A stretch of 64,000 bases of DNA from Spirochaetales bacterium Spiro_02 (GCA_001604275.1 LVBD01000069.1:42803-106802); one strand, 5' to 3'. Counted from the stretch's first letter, positions 17,120 to 26,938 are shown. The notes: a model not told the origin generated them from the sequence alone. Numbers and translations are program-made.

Positions 17120-18694
17120 CTAGTACCGCCTGAGAATCGGCAGGATCTTCTCCTTGCCGCAGGTCTTGATGAATCCTGCCAGCTTGGGACCGCGTTCCTT
17201 GCCGATCAGCACCAGATAGACCGTTTTGAAGAACTCCGGCCCCTCGAGCCCCGCCTCGGCTGCGACTGCGTACAGACGCTCGGCGAACGCCTTCTCATCG
17301 TATTCATCAAGCTTCTCTACTTCAGGAACCAAGGCTCTGACGCTCGCCAAAGAAGCCCCTTCCAGTGCGAGCGGCTTATCGGAAGCGGTGGCGAGATGCC
17401 ATTTGAAATCCTCCGGGGCGAACGTGGAAATCCAAGTCCATGCGCACTGACACCGGACCTTCAGCCTGTCCATTTGGCCGGGAGTCACACCGTCCAACGT
17501 TGCGATCGCCGCATCGATGTCGCCCCCGTGGACCTGAAGCAGGTTGCACAGATGTCTGAACGGAATCTGATAAGATGGCTCGGTCGGAACCTCGCCGACC
17601 TGGCTCAGTTCGTAGATTCTTTTTTCCTTGGCCCGCCGCTTCTCGTTGACCGGCAGCAGACCGAAGTAGATTCGTTCGCAGTTGTCGTAGTCCTCGTAGA
17701 TCTTCAGTACGTCAAGATCGAACGAAATGGCGAACTCCGTGTTCGGCCGGGTTCCGACGAACAGATATCGGGTGATCTCCGGAGTATAGACTTCCAGGAC
17801 ATCGTACAGACTGATCACCTCGCCGGACGACGAAGATATCTTGCCGCCCCGCCCCTTGATGCTGATGAAGTCGTACTGGAACGATACGGGAGGCTTCCCG
17901 CCGAAAACCTCTACGACCTTCTTGCTCGTATCGAAGCTACCGCCCTCGCTGTGGTGGTCCTTGCCGGCCGGCTCGAAGTCGACCCCTTCGCGCGCCCAAC
18001 GCATCGGCCAGTCGATCCGCCACGGCAACTTGGCGTACGGAGTGGTCCGCAAGTCGATCGTTTCGGTCTGCCCCGTTTCATCGTCGCGGTAGGTCACGCC
18101 CCACTGTCCGTCCCAGCCAAGGATCGTCGTCGTATCCTTGTCGGTGAAGCTACTGAACACGGAAATCGGCCACCAGTCGTCGGGTAGCGGCGTGGTGCGG
18201 TACTCGTCGAGGATCGCCTTGATTTCGGCGCGATGCTCCAACGCCGTGCGCATCCCCTCGGCGTATATCGAGGAACGGTACCGCTCGGCCTGGTACAGGT
18301 ATTCGGGATGGATGCCGACGACCGGCAGTATCTTCTCCACGTCCAGCTCATTGGCTCGTGCATAGTTCTCCGCACGACCGGTGGTATCGGGAACCAGTGT
18401 TATCGGCTTGCGCAGGTAGGTCTCCAGCAACGTGGGGTTCGGCATGTTCTTGGGAACCTTGCGGAATACGTCGTAGTCGTCCCACGAATAGATGAACCGC
18501 ACGTCGCACCCTTTATCCTTCAGCGCCCGCGCAACCAACTCGACGGAGATGATCTCCCGGAAATTTCCGATATGCACAGTCCCCGACGGCGTAATGCCGG
18601 ATGCGCATGTATAGCGCGCCTTGGGACCTTTCTCCCTGATGATCTTGTCGGCGTAGATATCCGCCCAATGTGTAGCTTGCATTTGTTCGCTCAT
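17120..18694 (-). CDS. lysK: Class I lysyl-tRNA synthetase
   Basis: 524-residue class I LysRS, which charges tRNA-Lys. The HIGH-type motif is PSGTVHIGNF (~41) and the KMSKS-type motif is GGKISSSSG (~290); class II motifs 1-3 are absent. Class I LysRS is rare in bacteria but standard in spirochaetes and alphaproteobacteria, which supports the taxonomic guess. ATG at 18694 (MSEQMQATHW) is chosen; the 21-residue upstream extension is arginine-rich and lacks a ribosome site. Confidence 0.94.
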   Translation of the reverse strand: MSEQMQATHWADIYADKIIREKGPKARYTCASGITPSGTVHIGNFREIISVELVARALKDKGCDVRFIYSWDDYDVFRKVPKNMPNPTLLETYLRKPITLVPDTTGRAENYARANELDVEKILPVVGIHPEYLYQAERYRSSIYAEGMRTALEHRAEIKAILDEYRTTPLPDDWWPISVFSSFTDKDTTTILGWDGQWGVTYRDDETGQTETIDLRTTPYAKLPWRIDWPMRWAREGVDFEPAGKDHHSEGGSFDTSKKVVEVFGGKPPVSFQYDFISIKGRGGKISSSSGEVISLYDVLEVYTPEITRYLFVGTRPNTEFAISFDLDVLKIYEDYDNCERIYFGLLPVNEKRRAKEKRIYELSQVGEVPTEPSYQIPFRHLCNLLQVHGGDIDAAIATLDGVTPGQMDRLKVRCQCAWTWISTFAPEDFKWHLATASDKPLALEGASLASVRALVPEVEKLDEYDEKAFAERLYAVAAEAGLEGPEFFKTVYLVLIGKERGPKLAGFIKTCGKEKILPILRRY

Positions 18695-18954
18695 GTCTTT
18701 ACTGCGCGGGCGATGCGCCCGCTTTCCTTCCTCTCTATGGAGATACCGAGTACCCATGGTAAAAGAAAGCCCGCGTTATTTCAATACCGCCTGGGTCGCA
18801 GCGTCCCATGCATCATGGGATTATAGGCCGGCAGGAGTATCTGCCCGATCAGTTTTCCATCCTGTCTGGTCCACAGATACCGGAGGCTTCGAAATGATTC
18901 GCGACCAGATCGCCCTCCTCATCCTGGGCGATGCCGAAAGACTTGTTATCGGGT

Positions 18955-20352
18955 TCAATCCATCCACTCGAACGATATCGTACGATGGAGAAAGTCGATC
19001 TGGCTATGGCTCAGCCCGGCATCCTCGTACTCCATCTCGCCGCGCTGGTTGTCGATCGGATCGCCTCTCCAGTGCCGTTTTGGAGGATCGAACGGAGTCT
19101 GGATCGCGCCGCTGGCGGGCAACCGCAACACGTCGAGGTTGCCGAAATAGTGGTTCCATCGGTCGGTTTTGCCGCCCCTCCACGCCCCGCCTCCGAATGA
19201 ACAGTCGCAGAACAGCCATCCGTACGGAGCGATGAAGAACTCGGCCCAATCGTGGCAGCCGATCTCCTCGGGGGTAACGTACAGACCGGACTGCCATCTG
19301 GCGGGGATACCGCAGATCCGGCAGAGAGTGATGAACAACAGCGCCTGGATGCCGCAGTCCCCTTTCAGATTCACGGCGGCGTACTCGCTCAGGTCGTCGA
19401 TCGTGTCGTACCGACGGACATAGGAGTACATCACGTTCGTGGTGATGAAATCATAGATGCGGCGCGCTTTGACCAACGGGTTTGTTTCGTCACCGACGAT
19501 TTCGGCGGCCAGCGCGCGGAGGTACGGGGTAAAAACGATGTGGGGGGCCTGTTCGACCAAGTATTCGGAATGAGCCCCCTCCGCTGGTCTGCAAGTCGCA
19601 GCTTCGGCGGCCACCGCAGGGTCGAGGACGAGATAGTCTACATGGTTCACATAGCTGAACTCGACCCAGAATTCCTGTTCGCACTGAAGGTTCTTCGAGA
19701 ATGCGATCGTCCGTTGCAAGGCATCGGCCGGAGCGATGGTCATTTCCCCTGGACCGTGGGCGAGAATATGGATTTCGGAGATCTGGCGGCATTCCCGCGG
19801 CAACGGCAGGTGGACGAGAACCGGAACGCCAGGTCGTTCGAACGGTTTCTTTACCCGTAGTCCCAGATGGACGGTGATACGGGCGGTCCGGCCGCCATGC
19901 AACGCCATCAGGCGGACTTGTTCGTCGCGCAACGCCTTGTCCCGGATCGATTCTTCCACGTTCGTACGGACCAGAAGCCTGGTTTCCAGTTCCGGACGCG
20001 TAGAGGCGAGGTTGGCGAAGAATCGTCGGTTGAACCGCACGTGTCCATCGATGAAGATCCAGTCGGCCGCTCCGCATTCGCGATATCGTTCCAATTCATC
20101 TTCCCGATAGTCGGCCAGCCCGTCCTTCATGATCTGTTGCGCCTCGTCGATCGAATACGGGTACTGGTCGTCGCACAGCGCCTCGATCACATGCTGTTCC
20201 AGCTCGAGTCGCCGCCGCAATGGTTCCGGCGTCCTGTCCCGCTCGAGCAAATACGCTATCTTGCGCAACGCTCCTGAAAAATCCCCCGCATGCTTCAGTT
20301 TCAGGACATCTTCGGGTAATGGAAACTGCTGATTGGAAATATCGTTGACCAT
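18955..20352 (-). CDS. Transglutaminase-like protein
   Basis: 465 residues. The N-terminal half is helical and then beta-rich without a recognised motif; the C-terminal half is a transglutaminase/protease core with Cys in KGDCGIQALLF (~337), His in CHDWAEFFIAPYGW (~378) and Asp in FCDCSFGG, a complete Cys-His-Asp triad. No signal peptide, so it probably acts in the cytoplasm, as protease or amidase rather than crosslinker. ATG at 20352 has AAGGAG upstream. Past the stop, another frame stays open to 18845 with protein-like residues (see findings). Confidence 0.8.
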   Translation of the reverse strand: MVNDISNQQFPLPEDVLKLKHAGDFSGALRKIAYLLERDRTPEPLRRRLELEQHVIEALCDDQYPYSIDEAQQIMKDGLADYREDELERYRECGAADWIFIDGHVRFNRRFFANLASTRPELETRLLVRTNVEESIRDKALRDEQVRLMALHGGRTARITVHLGLRVKKPFERPGVPVLVHLPLPRECRQISEIHILAHGPGEMTIAPADALQRTIAFSKNLQCEQEFWVEFSYVNHVDYLVLDPAVAAEAATCRPAEGAHSEYLVEQAPHIVFTPYLRALAAEIVGDETNPLVKARRIYDFITTNVMYSYVRRYDTIDDLSEYAAVNLKGDCGIQALLFITLCRICGIPARWQSGLYVTPEEIGCHDWAEFFIAPYGWLFCDCSFGGGAWRGGKTDRWNHYFGNLDVLRLPASGAIQTPFDPPKRHWRGDPIDNQRGEMEYEDAGLSHSQIDFLHRTISFEWMD

Positions 20353-20460
20353 GTTCCGACTCCTTCGAGGCCGTTTTCGACCATACGGGCACAGGATATC
20401 GCAAAATGGTCGACAAACCAATAGTGGATTTTTTCATCCGGTACGTTTATAATCCCAACC

Positions 20461-21141
20461 ATGAAGAAAATCGCGATCTGCATGATGATGATCATCGCCT
20501 CGTTGACGAATCTCTGGGCGGCCGACGCCGTCGCGGAGCCTGCGGCGGCTCCCGACGAGACCGTTGTCGTCGAGAAGGGAGTCGCCTCATGGTACACCAG
20601 TGACAAGCCGGAGAGTCTTACTGCGAACGGGGAAGTCTTCGATCCGACGAAGATCGCCGCCGCGCACAAAACGATGAAGTTCGGTACTATCGTACGCTTG
20701 ACGAACCTGAACAACGGCAAGACGGTGGATGTCAGGATCAATGACCGCGGACCGTATGTCGATGGACGGATCATCGACTTGACCCCGGCGGCGGCGAAGG
20801 CTGTGGATATGGTCGAAAGCGGTATCGCCCCTGTCACGTTGCAGGTCATCTACGAGCCGGAGGTGCCGGAATCGAAGTACAAGCGGGCGGGAGACACCGG
20901 CTGGTATCTGCTCCAGCTCGGAGCCTACTCCTCGACCGCCACCGCCTATACCCAGTATGAACGGTTGCTCAATGCGGGTCTCAGGCCGGCGGTGGAGATC
21001 GTCAATGATTCCTTGGTTCGCTTGTCGGTGCGTTGGGTTCCTGCGTACCAACTGGATCGAACCCTCAAGACTCTCAGCGCCCTCGGCTTCAGGGAAAAGG
21101 ACATTCTCAAAAAAAGCGAAGACAACCCGTATATAGGATGA
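20461..21141 (+). CDS. rlpA: RlpA-family septal/cell-wall protein with SPOR-like tail
   Basis: 226 residues with a cleavable signal peptide (cut near NLWAADA). Residues ~38-135 form the double-psi beta-barrel: GVASWYTSD, TANGEVFDP, AAHKTMKFGTIVRLTNL and the catalytic-type NDRGPYVDGRIIDL. A SPOR-like segment (WYLLQLGAYSS, ~160-215) would bind denuded peptidoglycan at the septum. Probably acts on the cell wall during division. Lacks a lipobox, unlike E. coli RlpA. No strong ribosome site precedes the ATG. A tandem repeat starts right after its TGA. Confidence 0.88.
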   Translation: MKKIAICMMMIIASLTNLWAADAVAEPAAAPDETVVVEKGVASWYTSDKPESLTANGEVFDPTKIAAAHKTMKFGTIVRLTNLNNGKTVDVRINDRGPYVDGRIIDLTPAAAKAVDMVESGIAPVTLQVIYEPEVPESKYKRAGDTGWYLLQLGAYSSTATAYTQYERLLNAGLRPAVEIVNDSLVRLSVRWVPAYQLDRTLKTLSALGFREKDILKKSEDNPYIG

Positions 21142-21236
21142 GGGTCATTCCAGGGTTAGGGTCATTCCAGAGTTAGGGTCATTGCGAGGTAGGGCGCTTT
21201 ACGTAGCTACGCAAAGCACCCTACCAGCACCCTTAC
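21142..21236 (+). repeat. Tandem GGGTCATT repeat with long palindrome (copy B)
   Basis: GGGTCATTCC, GGGTCATTCC and GGGTCATTGC units, separated by short spacers, begin on the base after the rlpA stop. They run into a 38-base palindrome at 21188-21225, complete if G-U pairs are allowed, centred on GTAGCTAC. A right arm CAGCACCCTTAC reaches the stop of the next, convergent gene. The right half is shared with copy D at 35211. Confidence 0.9.
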
Positions 21237-22012
21237 TTCTTGATGATCGTCCTGCGCAGCATCGGGTAGACGGGAACCAGCCAGATGAGTGCGAGGACCA
21301 GGAAAAAGACCACGGGACGCCAAGGGCTGAGCGATACGCCATCCCATACCGGAAGCCCCATGCACCATGCGATGAACCGCGCAAACGAACTGCCGATACG
21401 CAGACCGGCGGCGCTACGGACCATCATCGACGGGATACCGAAAACCAGCAGGACAGGAACGCCGATCGACACGACGGCTTTCCATATCGAATCCAATCGC
21501 CAGTACATCGCAGAAAGGAACATGCCGAACGCCCCAAGGGACGACAGAACCGCGAAACTGTAGAGGAAATGGGCGACAATGGAGAGGAACGTACCCATGA
21601 CGCCAGGAGTTCCGTATACCATCGAATAGAGGGAGACATCGTGGAACGGAGCATAGAAGATCAGCTCCACGAGCATGTTCCCCACCGCATAGATGACGGC
21701 GACTGAGAATAGATTCAGCAACTCTCCGACGAACACCGTCAAGCGCGAGCGTCCGTTCTGCACGGAAAACCGCATCGTGGCACGGAACGAGACGATCATC
21801 TGGACGAAAACCGCTATCGACGTGGCTATCTCCACCGACCCGTTTGCCGAAATGGACGCTGTTTCAAACGTAACGGCGAACGAACCATGCAACATGGCGA
21901 GGAGCGTAAAGACGAACGGCACCCCGATCGAAAACGCATATACCCATCCCATTGCGATGAGATTCTGGACCAGACTGTACCTGTATGTGGATTTCAACAT
22001 CAACTTTCTCAT
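21233..22012 (-). CDS. ABC-2-type membrane protein
   Basis: 259 residues with about six hydrophobic segments and a charged N-terminus, no known motif. It follows an ABC ATPase with an ATGA overlap and a YtrA-type GntR regulator, the usual build of small GntR/ATPase/permease operons. It is therefore the membrane partner of that ATPase. Substrate unknown; exporters of this type act in drug, bacteriocin or cell-wall stress resistance. Confidence 0.75.
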   Translation of the reverse strand: MRKLMLKSTYRYSLVQNLIAMGWVYAFSIGVPFVFTLLAMLHGSFAVTFETASISANGSVEIATSIAVFVQMIVSFRATMRFSVQNGRSRLTVFVGELLNLFSVAVIYAVGNMLVELIFYAPFHDVSLYSMVYGTPGVMGTFLSIVAHFLYSFAVLSSLGAFGMFLSAMYWRLDSIWKAVVSIGVPVLLVFGIPSMMVRSAAGLRIGSSFARFIAWCMGLPVWDGVSLSPWRPVVFFLVLALIWLVPVYPMLRRTIIKK

Positions 22013-22899
22013 AGCCGAGCCCCCTTGTGCGTCGTGCGATCGGACACCCCGTTCGTCAATTCTATGAACAGCCGCTGCAGATCGACAGGTCCGAGCGAAA
22101 CATCCTCCGGCAATTCGGCAGGATCCAGTTTCTGCGCAAAGTATGCGACACGGATATTCCCTACCTGATCACCCCCGATCGGATCGAACTTCCGGGCAAC
22201 GGCATCGACTGAAGCGGCGGGGCCGCTGACGGAGCAGGAGCACGCCAGCAAGTCCTCGACAGGTTCTTGCAACAACATACGCCCTTCCTTGATGATCGCC
22301 ACATTCTCCACCAGATGTTCCGCTTCCTCGATCAGATGCGTCGAGACGACGACCGCCTTCGGAGTCTCGGATTCCGCATACGTCCTGACCAGGAGTTTGT
22401 AGAACAGGTCCCGATGGTTGGCGTCCAGACCGAGGACCGGCTCGTCAAGCAGGATGAACGGCACGTCCACGGAAAGCGCCACGATATTCTTGAACAGGGA
22501 GCGATACCCGGTGGAAAGCTTGGAGATCTTCTTGTCCTGGTCGAGCTCGAACCGCTCGGCAAGAGCGTCGGCTTTCGAGCGGTCGAAACTCGGATAATAG
22601 CGACTGGTCCAAAGCAGCGCATGCTTTACCTTCATATCATCGGGATAGAAGTTTTCCTCACCCACCATGAATATCCGCGAAAGTTGCTCATCATGTTCGC
22701 TTACCGGTTCCCCGTCGAGCGTCACCGTTCCCGAATCGGCGACCAGGCGACCGGTGATGATGTTCATCAACGTCGACTTACCCGCCCCGTTTCGTCCAAG
22801 CAGACCATAGATGGTCCCTGTCTCGAAGTTCAAGGAGACATTGTCCAACGCCTTGACGTCCTTGAAACTTTTGCTTACGTTCCGTATTTCCAATTTCAT
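22009..22899 (-). CDS. ABC transporter ATP-binding protein
   Basis: 296 residues. Walker A GLLGRNGAGKST (~33-44), signature region KLSTGYRSLFKN in place of canonical LSGGQ, Walker B FILLDEPVLGLD and the H-loop STHLIEEAE. The changed signature is a known feature of YtrB-like ATPases. The ~80-residue C-terminal domain is of the ABC-2 exporter type. ATGA overlaps join it to both neighbours. Confidence 0.88.
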   Translation of the reverse strand: MKLEIRNVSKSFKDVKALDNVSLNFETGTIYGLLGRNGAGKSTLMNIITGRLVADSGTVTLDGEPVSEHDEQLSRIFMVGEENFYPDDMKVKHALLWTSRYYPSFDRSKADALAERFELDQDKKISKLSTGYRSLFKNIVALSVDVPFILLDEPVLGLDANHRDLFYKLLVRTYAESETPKAVVVSTHLIEEAEHLVENVAIIKEGRMLLQEPVEDLLACSCSVSGPAASVDAVARKFDPIGGDQVGNIRVAYFAQKLDPAELPEDVSLGPVDLQRLFIELTNGVSDRTTHKGARL

Positions 22900-23261
22900 A
22901 TATCGGACTCCTTGATCAGGTCCTTCAATTCCGCCACGGACAACCCGATCTTGCGGGCCTCGTCCAGCATCGGCCTGATATACTTGTCGGCGAACTGTGC
23001 CCGCCGCTTGTCTCTGATCAGTTCCACCGCCCCGTCGGCGACGAACATCCCCACCCCTCGCTTCTTGTAGATGACCCCTTCATCGACCAGCAGGTTCATC
23101 CCCTTGAGCACTGTCGCGGGATTAATCTTGTACCCCATCGATATCTCCGTCGTCGAAGGTATCTGCGTTCCTTGTGCATATGCGCCGGTGATGATTTCAT
23201 CCTCCAGCAGCGATGCGATTTGAAGGAAGATCGGAATCTCGTTCGTTATGTGCAGATCCAC
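22896..23261 (-). CDS. GntR-family repressor, YtrA type
   Basis: 121 residues: winged helix (~1-72) with IPSTTEISMGYKINPATVLKGMNLL and the wing KRGVGMFVA, then a short helical dimerisation tail rather than a ligand domain, the mark of the YtrA subfamily. Starts at GTG. First gene of the three-gene ABC operon, with an inverted repeat just upstream, so it likely represses its own operon until a drug or envelope signal appears. Confidence 0.88.
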   Translation of the reverse strand: MDLHITNEIPIFLQIASLLEDEIITGAYAQGTQIPSTTEISMGYKINPATVLKGMNLLVDEGVIYKKRGVGMFVADGAVELIRDKRRAQFADKYIRPMLDEARKIGLSVAELKDLIKESDI

Positions 23262-23282
23262 TCGCAGCCTCCTATGCTTAAT

Positions 23283-23308
23283 TAGTTAATTACTCAACTA
23301 ATTAACTA
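23283..23308 (-). promoter_or_regulatory. Probable operator of the YtrA-type regulator
   Basis: TAGTTAATT (23283-23291) and AATTAACTA (23300-23308) are perfect 9-base arms 8 bases apart, 22-47 bases upstream of the GTG start. Position and symmetry fit autorepression. Confidence 0.65.
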
Positions 23309-23567
23309 GATAACATAAAAACCGAAATCTCGTCAACTCATTTTGGAGTATTTTTGATGAGACCGAGATACAAATGGCAACCAATTGGAATGCAAAAGTT
23401 AGCTGTATCTAACAAATAACTTCTGGCAACCACCTGTCGAATGAATATAAATTATTATGAGTTAATAAATTATATGCGAATATCATAGAAAACAAACCGC
23501 ATTGTCCCCAGTTTGATCGTTCCGGTAGCATAACCTTGTAGCATCAGAAAACCGACGGGGCGGGATT
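23309..23567. promoter_or_regulatory. AT-rich divergent promoter region
   Basis: AT-rich bases between the GntR operon and the importer operon. No gene. It must hold the importer promoter, but no metal-regulator box could be named. Confidence 0.4.
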
Positions 23568-24506
23568 ATGGGACAGTACATAGCGCGAAGACTCTTCCAT
23601 CTCTGTATCGTTCTGGCAGGAATCAGCGTCATCTGTTTCCTGCTCCTTGCATTTTCCGGCAAGGATCCCGCTGAATATATCGCACGCAGGGCGGATATCA
23701 ACGCATCGGGACAGCAGATCGATGCGATCCGAAGCGAGATGGGGCTGGATCAGCCGCTGGTAGAGCGATATTTCGAATGGATCGTGAACCTCATCAGAGG
23801 AAAACCTGGCAACTCCTTGTATTCCGGTCGCCCGATTGCCACGGATTTCGCGCAATATTTTCCTGTCACATTCTCGCTCGTAGCGCTGGCGATGCTGTGG
23901 GTCGTCATCCTAGGAATCCCGATCGGCCTACTGTCTGCCCGGTTCCGTGACAGCGTAGCCGATCATGCGATCCGAGGAGTGACACTGCTGGGAATGTGCA
24001 TTCCGACATTCTGGCAGGGATTCCTGCTTCTGCTGGCTTTCGCCATCCGGATTCCGCTATACACCGTGATGCCACAACCGGGGATCAGAGGATATGTCCT
24101 TCCGTCGCTTGCGCTGGGGCTTCCCATCGTCTGTTCGTTGATCCGGCTCTACCGATCCGCGTTGCTTTCACAACTTTCAGCGGACTACGTGCAATATGCG
24201 AAAGCTCGAGGGCTCTCCGCATGGAGAATTCTGGTCCGTCACGTCATGCGCAACGCCCTGCCACCCATCATCACATTGTTCTGCCAGTATCTCGGCTACT
24301 TGATCGCAGGTAGCGCGGTAGTGGAAAGCGTCTTTTCGTTGAACGGGATCGGAACGTATCTGATCTCCTGCGTCCTGGCATCGGATTCCGTCAGTGTGGC
24401 GTCGTGCATGCTCGTCATCGCCACAGTGTTCGTCGTATCGAATTTGCTGGGGGACGTGGCCAACGGGCTGCTCTGCCCATGGATGGTACGGGAAAGCAAT
24501 GGATAG
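23568..24506 (+). CDS. ABC importer permease, DppB/NikB family
   Basis: 312 residues, six predicted membrane helices, with the long periplasmic loop after helix 1 typical of DppB/NikB (DPAEYIARRADINASGQQID) and the coupling motif YVQYAKARGLSAWRILVRHVMRNALPP near residue 205. First gene of a five-gene nickel/peptide/opine-type importer operon; the next gene starts 8 bases before its stop. Confidence 0.88.
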   Translation: MGQYIARRLFHLCIVLAGISVICFLLLAFSGKDPAEYIARRADINASGQQIDAIRSEMGLDQPLVERYFEWIVNLIRGKPGNSLYSGRPIATDFAQYFPVTFSLVALAMLWVVILGIPIGLLSARFRDSVADHAIRGVTLLGMCIPTFWQGFLLLLAFAIRIPLYTVMPQPGIRGYVLPSLALGLPIVCSLIRLYRSALLSQLSADYVQYAKARGLSAWRILVRHVMRNALPPIITLFCQYLGYLIAGSAVVESVFSLNGIGTYLISCVLASDSVSVASCMLVIATVFVVSNLLGDVANGLLCPWMVRESNG

Positions 24507-25323
24507 GAAGTTATCGAAACACCTACAGGCGATAGCCGGACTCATCATCATCTTTGGCATCGTCCTGACTGCGTTGTTCGCCCCAGCGATAGCACCGCAT
24601 GATCCGACGGAGATAGACCTCGCCAGGAAATTTCTCCCGCCGAGCGAAGACTATCCTCTGGGAACCGATCAGCTGGGCAGATGCGAACTCTCGAGGCTGA
24701 TTTTCGGAGCACGTCATTCATTGGCAATCAGCCTTCCGATCCTGTCGATCCTCGCAATCATCGGCCTGACCATCGGGACATTCGGAGCAAGCATCGGCGG
24801 AAAAACGGATCGGATCCTGACCATGGTCTGCGATATCTTCGTATCGTTCCCATCACTGATCATCGCCGTGGCGGTGATCGGCATCCTGGGAAATGGACTG
24901 GAGAACCTGTCCCTCGCTGTAGTCATGGCGATGTGGGCATGGTTCACCCGGACGGTACATGCCTATACGATGGTGGAGATGGGCAAGGATTATGTCCTTG
25001 CCGCACGGATATGCGGATGTGGTCCGGCGAAACTGATCATCCGGCACCTGATACCGAACATACTGCCCCAATTCTTCGTCTACCTCAGTACCGGGGTCGC
25101 TTCGTCGATCCTGATGGTCTCCAGCTTTGCGTTCCTCGGCCTTGGACTGCCCCACGGCGTGTCGGAATGGGGCGCGATGCTCAACGAAGCGCGGTCGAGC
25201 CTATATAGCCATCCGTCGCTTCTCATCTACCCGGGTTCGTGCATCCTCGTGACCGCCGCCGGCTTCAACCTGTTCGGAGAGGCGCTTCGGGACACGCTTC
25301 TCCCAGAGGAAGAAACGATATGA
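24499..25323 (+). CDS. ABC importer permease, DppC/NikC family
   Basis: 274 residues, six membrane helices. The LGTDQLGRCELSRLIFGAR motif after helix 1 and the coupling segment YVLAARICGCGPAKLIIRHLIPN are signatures of DppC/NikC. The ATG at 24499 overlaps the previous stop; the longer upstream frame is a shadow. It pairs with the preceding permease to form the channel. Confidence 0.9.
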   Translation: MDRKLSKHLQAIAGLIIIFGIVLTALFAPAIAPHDPTEIDLARKFLPPSEDYPLGTDQLGRCELSRLIFGARHSLAISLPILSILAIIGLTIGTFGASIGGKTDRILTMVCDIFVSFPSLIIAVAVIGILGNGLENLSLAVVMAMWAWFTRTVHAYTMVEMGKDYVLAARICGCGPAKLIIRHLIPNILPQFFVYLSTGVASSILMVSSFAFLGLGLPHGVSEWGAMLNEARSSLYSHPSLLIYPGSCILVTAAGFNLFGEALRDTLLPEEETI

Positions 25324-26129
25324 ACATTCCTGCGACTGTGGATATCCGGAATCTGTGCGTCATGCACCGCAAGAGCGGGTACCTGTTGGTGGATTCCCTG
25401 TCGCTATCCATCTCACATGGGAGCTCCCTCGTCATACTGGGGCAATCGGGATGCGGCAAGACGATGACCTGCCGGGCGATCATCGGCTTGCTCGACCGGA
25501 ACAAATTCCATGTGTCGGGATCGATCGCATTCGAGGGAACCGATTTGCTCGCCATGAAGCGGCAGGAACGACGGGCGCTATACGGCAAGGAAATCGCGAT
25601 GATTCCGCAAAATCCAATGACCGCATTCGATCCGTCGATGCGCATCGGCGCCCAGATGCAGGAGACGCTTCTCATTCACGGAGTTGTCGCGCGCAACCGC
25701 GCCAAGCAGTACATCGAGGAGGCCTTGAGGCAGGCGGGACTCGATGATCCGAGAAGAGTCTGCCACAGCTATCCATACATGATGTCGGGAGGAATGCTCC
25801 AACGGGTATTGATCGCGATGGCGTCGATGACCTCCCCCCGCCTGGTGGTCGCCGACGAGCCGACCACAGCCTTGGATGTCGTCCATGCAGACGCCACGGT
25901 CGATTCGTTCAAGGAAATACGCAAACGAGGAGCGGCGGTCCTGCTGGTCACCCACGACTTTTCGGTCGCATCCCGCATGGGGGGCGACTTACTGGTGATG
26001 AAAGATGGAAAACTCGTGGAACAGGGACGGACGGAAACGTTGTTGACGCATCCGGAGCAGCTGTATACGAAGGCTCTGCTCGCGGCATGCCGCCTCTCGT
26101 CCGCGCACATAACGGAGGAAGTCTGCTGA
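25320..26129 (+). CDS. ABC importer ATPase, DppD/NikD family
   Basis: 269 residues. Walker A GQSGCGKT (~40-47), Q-loop PQNPMTAFDP, signature MSGGMLQRV, Walker B LVVADEPTTALD and H-loop THD are complete. The C-terminus is short; the Cys-rich oligopeptide tail of DppD is not seen, closer to NikD. Start ATG forms ATGA with the previous stop. Confidence 0.9.
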   Translation: MNIPATVDIRNLCVMHRKSGYLLVDSLSLSISHGSSLVILGQSGCGKTMTCRAIIGLLDRNKFHVSGSIAFEGTDLLAMKRQERRALYGKEIAMIPQNPMTAFDPSMRIGAQMQETLLIHGVVARNRAKQYIEEALRQAGLDDPRRVCHSYPYMMSGGMLQRVLIAMASMTSPRLVVADEPTTALDVVHADATVDSFKEIRKRGAAVLLVTHDFSVASRMGGDLLVMKDGKLVEQGRTETLLTHPEQLYTKALLAACRLSSAHITEEVC

Positions 26130-26893
26130 TGCTCGAAGCCCGACATTTGACCAAGCGATATCCTACTCGGATCGACGGCTTCCATGGAGAAGTTGCTGCG
26201 GTACAGGATGTGAACATCTCGCTGAAGGACGGCAGAGCATACGCCTTGGTAGGCGAAAGCGGTTCCGGAAAAAGCACGCTGGCTATGCTGCTATCCGGCC
26301 TGATCCCCCCTACCTCGGGGGATGTAACGCTCAACGGAACAAGCATCGTCCCTCGGGGACAACTTCGCGACAAACGGCTTTGCACGCAGCTCCAGCTCGT
26401 CCTGCAGGATGGGAAAAGCGCCCTGGATCCGAAGATGTCGGTATATCGGAACATTGCCGAACCGATCAGGAACCTGACCCCCATGGGGAGAGAAGCGGAA
26501 AAAGCGGTCATTGAACGTCTCGCGGCAGAGGCGGAGCTCACGCTTGAGGAGCTATGCCGCAGACCGCACGAATTATCCGGCGGACAGCAGAAACGGGCCT
26601 GCATAGCACGTGCGCTGGCCACCAATCCGCAGGTGATCATCTTCGATGAAGCGGTCAGCGGACTGGACGTATTGATCCGCAAGAGCATCCTCGACTTGCT
26701 GAAGCGGATCCAAGCAAAACGGAAAGCAACGTATCTGGTCATCACCCATGACATCGACGTGGCGCTGTATCTGGCGGACAGCATCATGATCATGAAAGAC
26801 GGACGAATCATAGAACAGGTCGATTTCCGCGGGGATTTCTCCTGTTTCACCCATCCCTACTCCCGGCGATTGCTGCATGCGGCGATATCGTGA
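26129..26893 (+). CDS. ABC importer ATPase, DppF/NikE family
   Basis: 254 residues. Walker A GESGSGKST (~40), signature LSGGQQKRA, Walker B VIIFDEAVSGLD, H-loop THD. Starts at the ATG in TGATG, overlapping the previous stop. Together with the preceding ATPase it drives the importer. Confidence 0.9.
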   Translation: MLEARHLTKRYPTRIDGFHGEVAAVQDVNISLKDGRAYALVGESGSGKSTLAMLLSGLIPPTSGDVTLNGTSIVPRGQLRDKRLCTQLQLVLQDGKSALDPKMSVYRNIAEPIRNLTPMGREAEKAVIERLAAEAELTLEELCRRPHELSGGQQKRACIARALATNPQVIIFDEAVSGLDVLIRKSILDLLKRIQAKRKATYLVITHDIDVALYLADSIMIMKDGRIIEQVDFRGDFSCFTHPYSRRLLHAAIS

Positions 26894-26938
26894 GACGGAT
26901 GGGAAATAAAAGCCGCACATGGCAGGAGGAGCATATCC

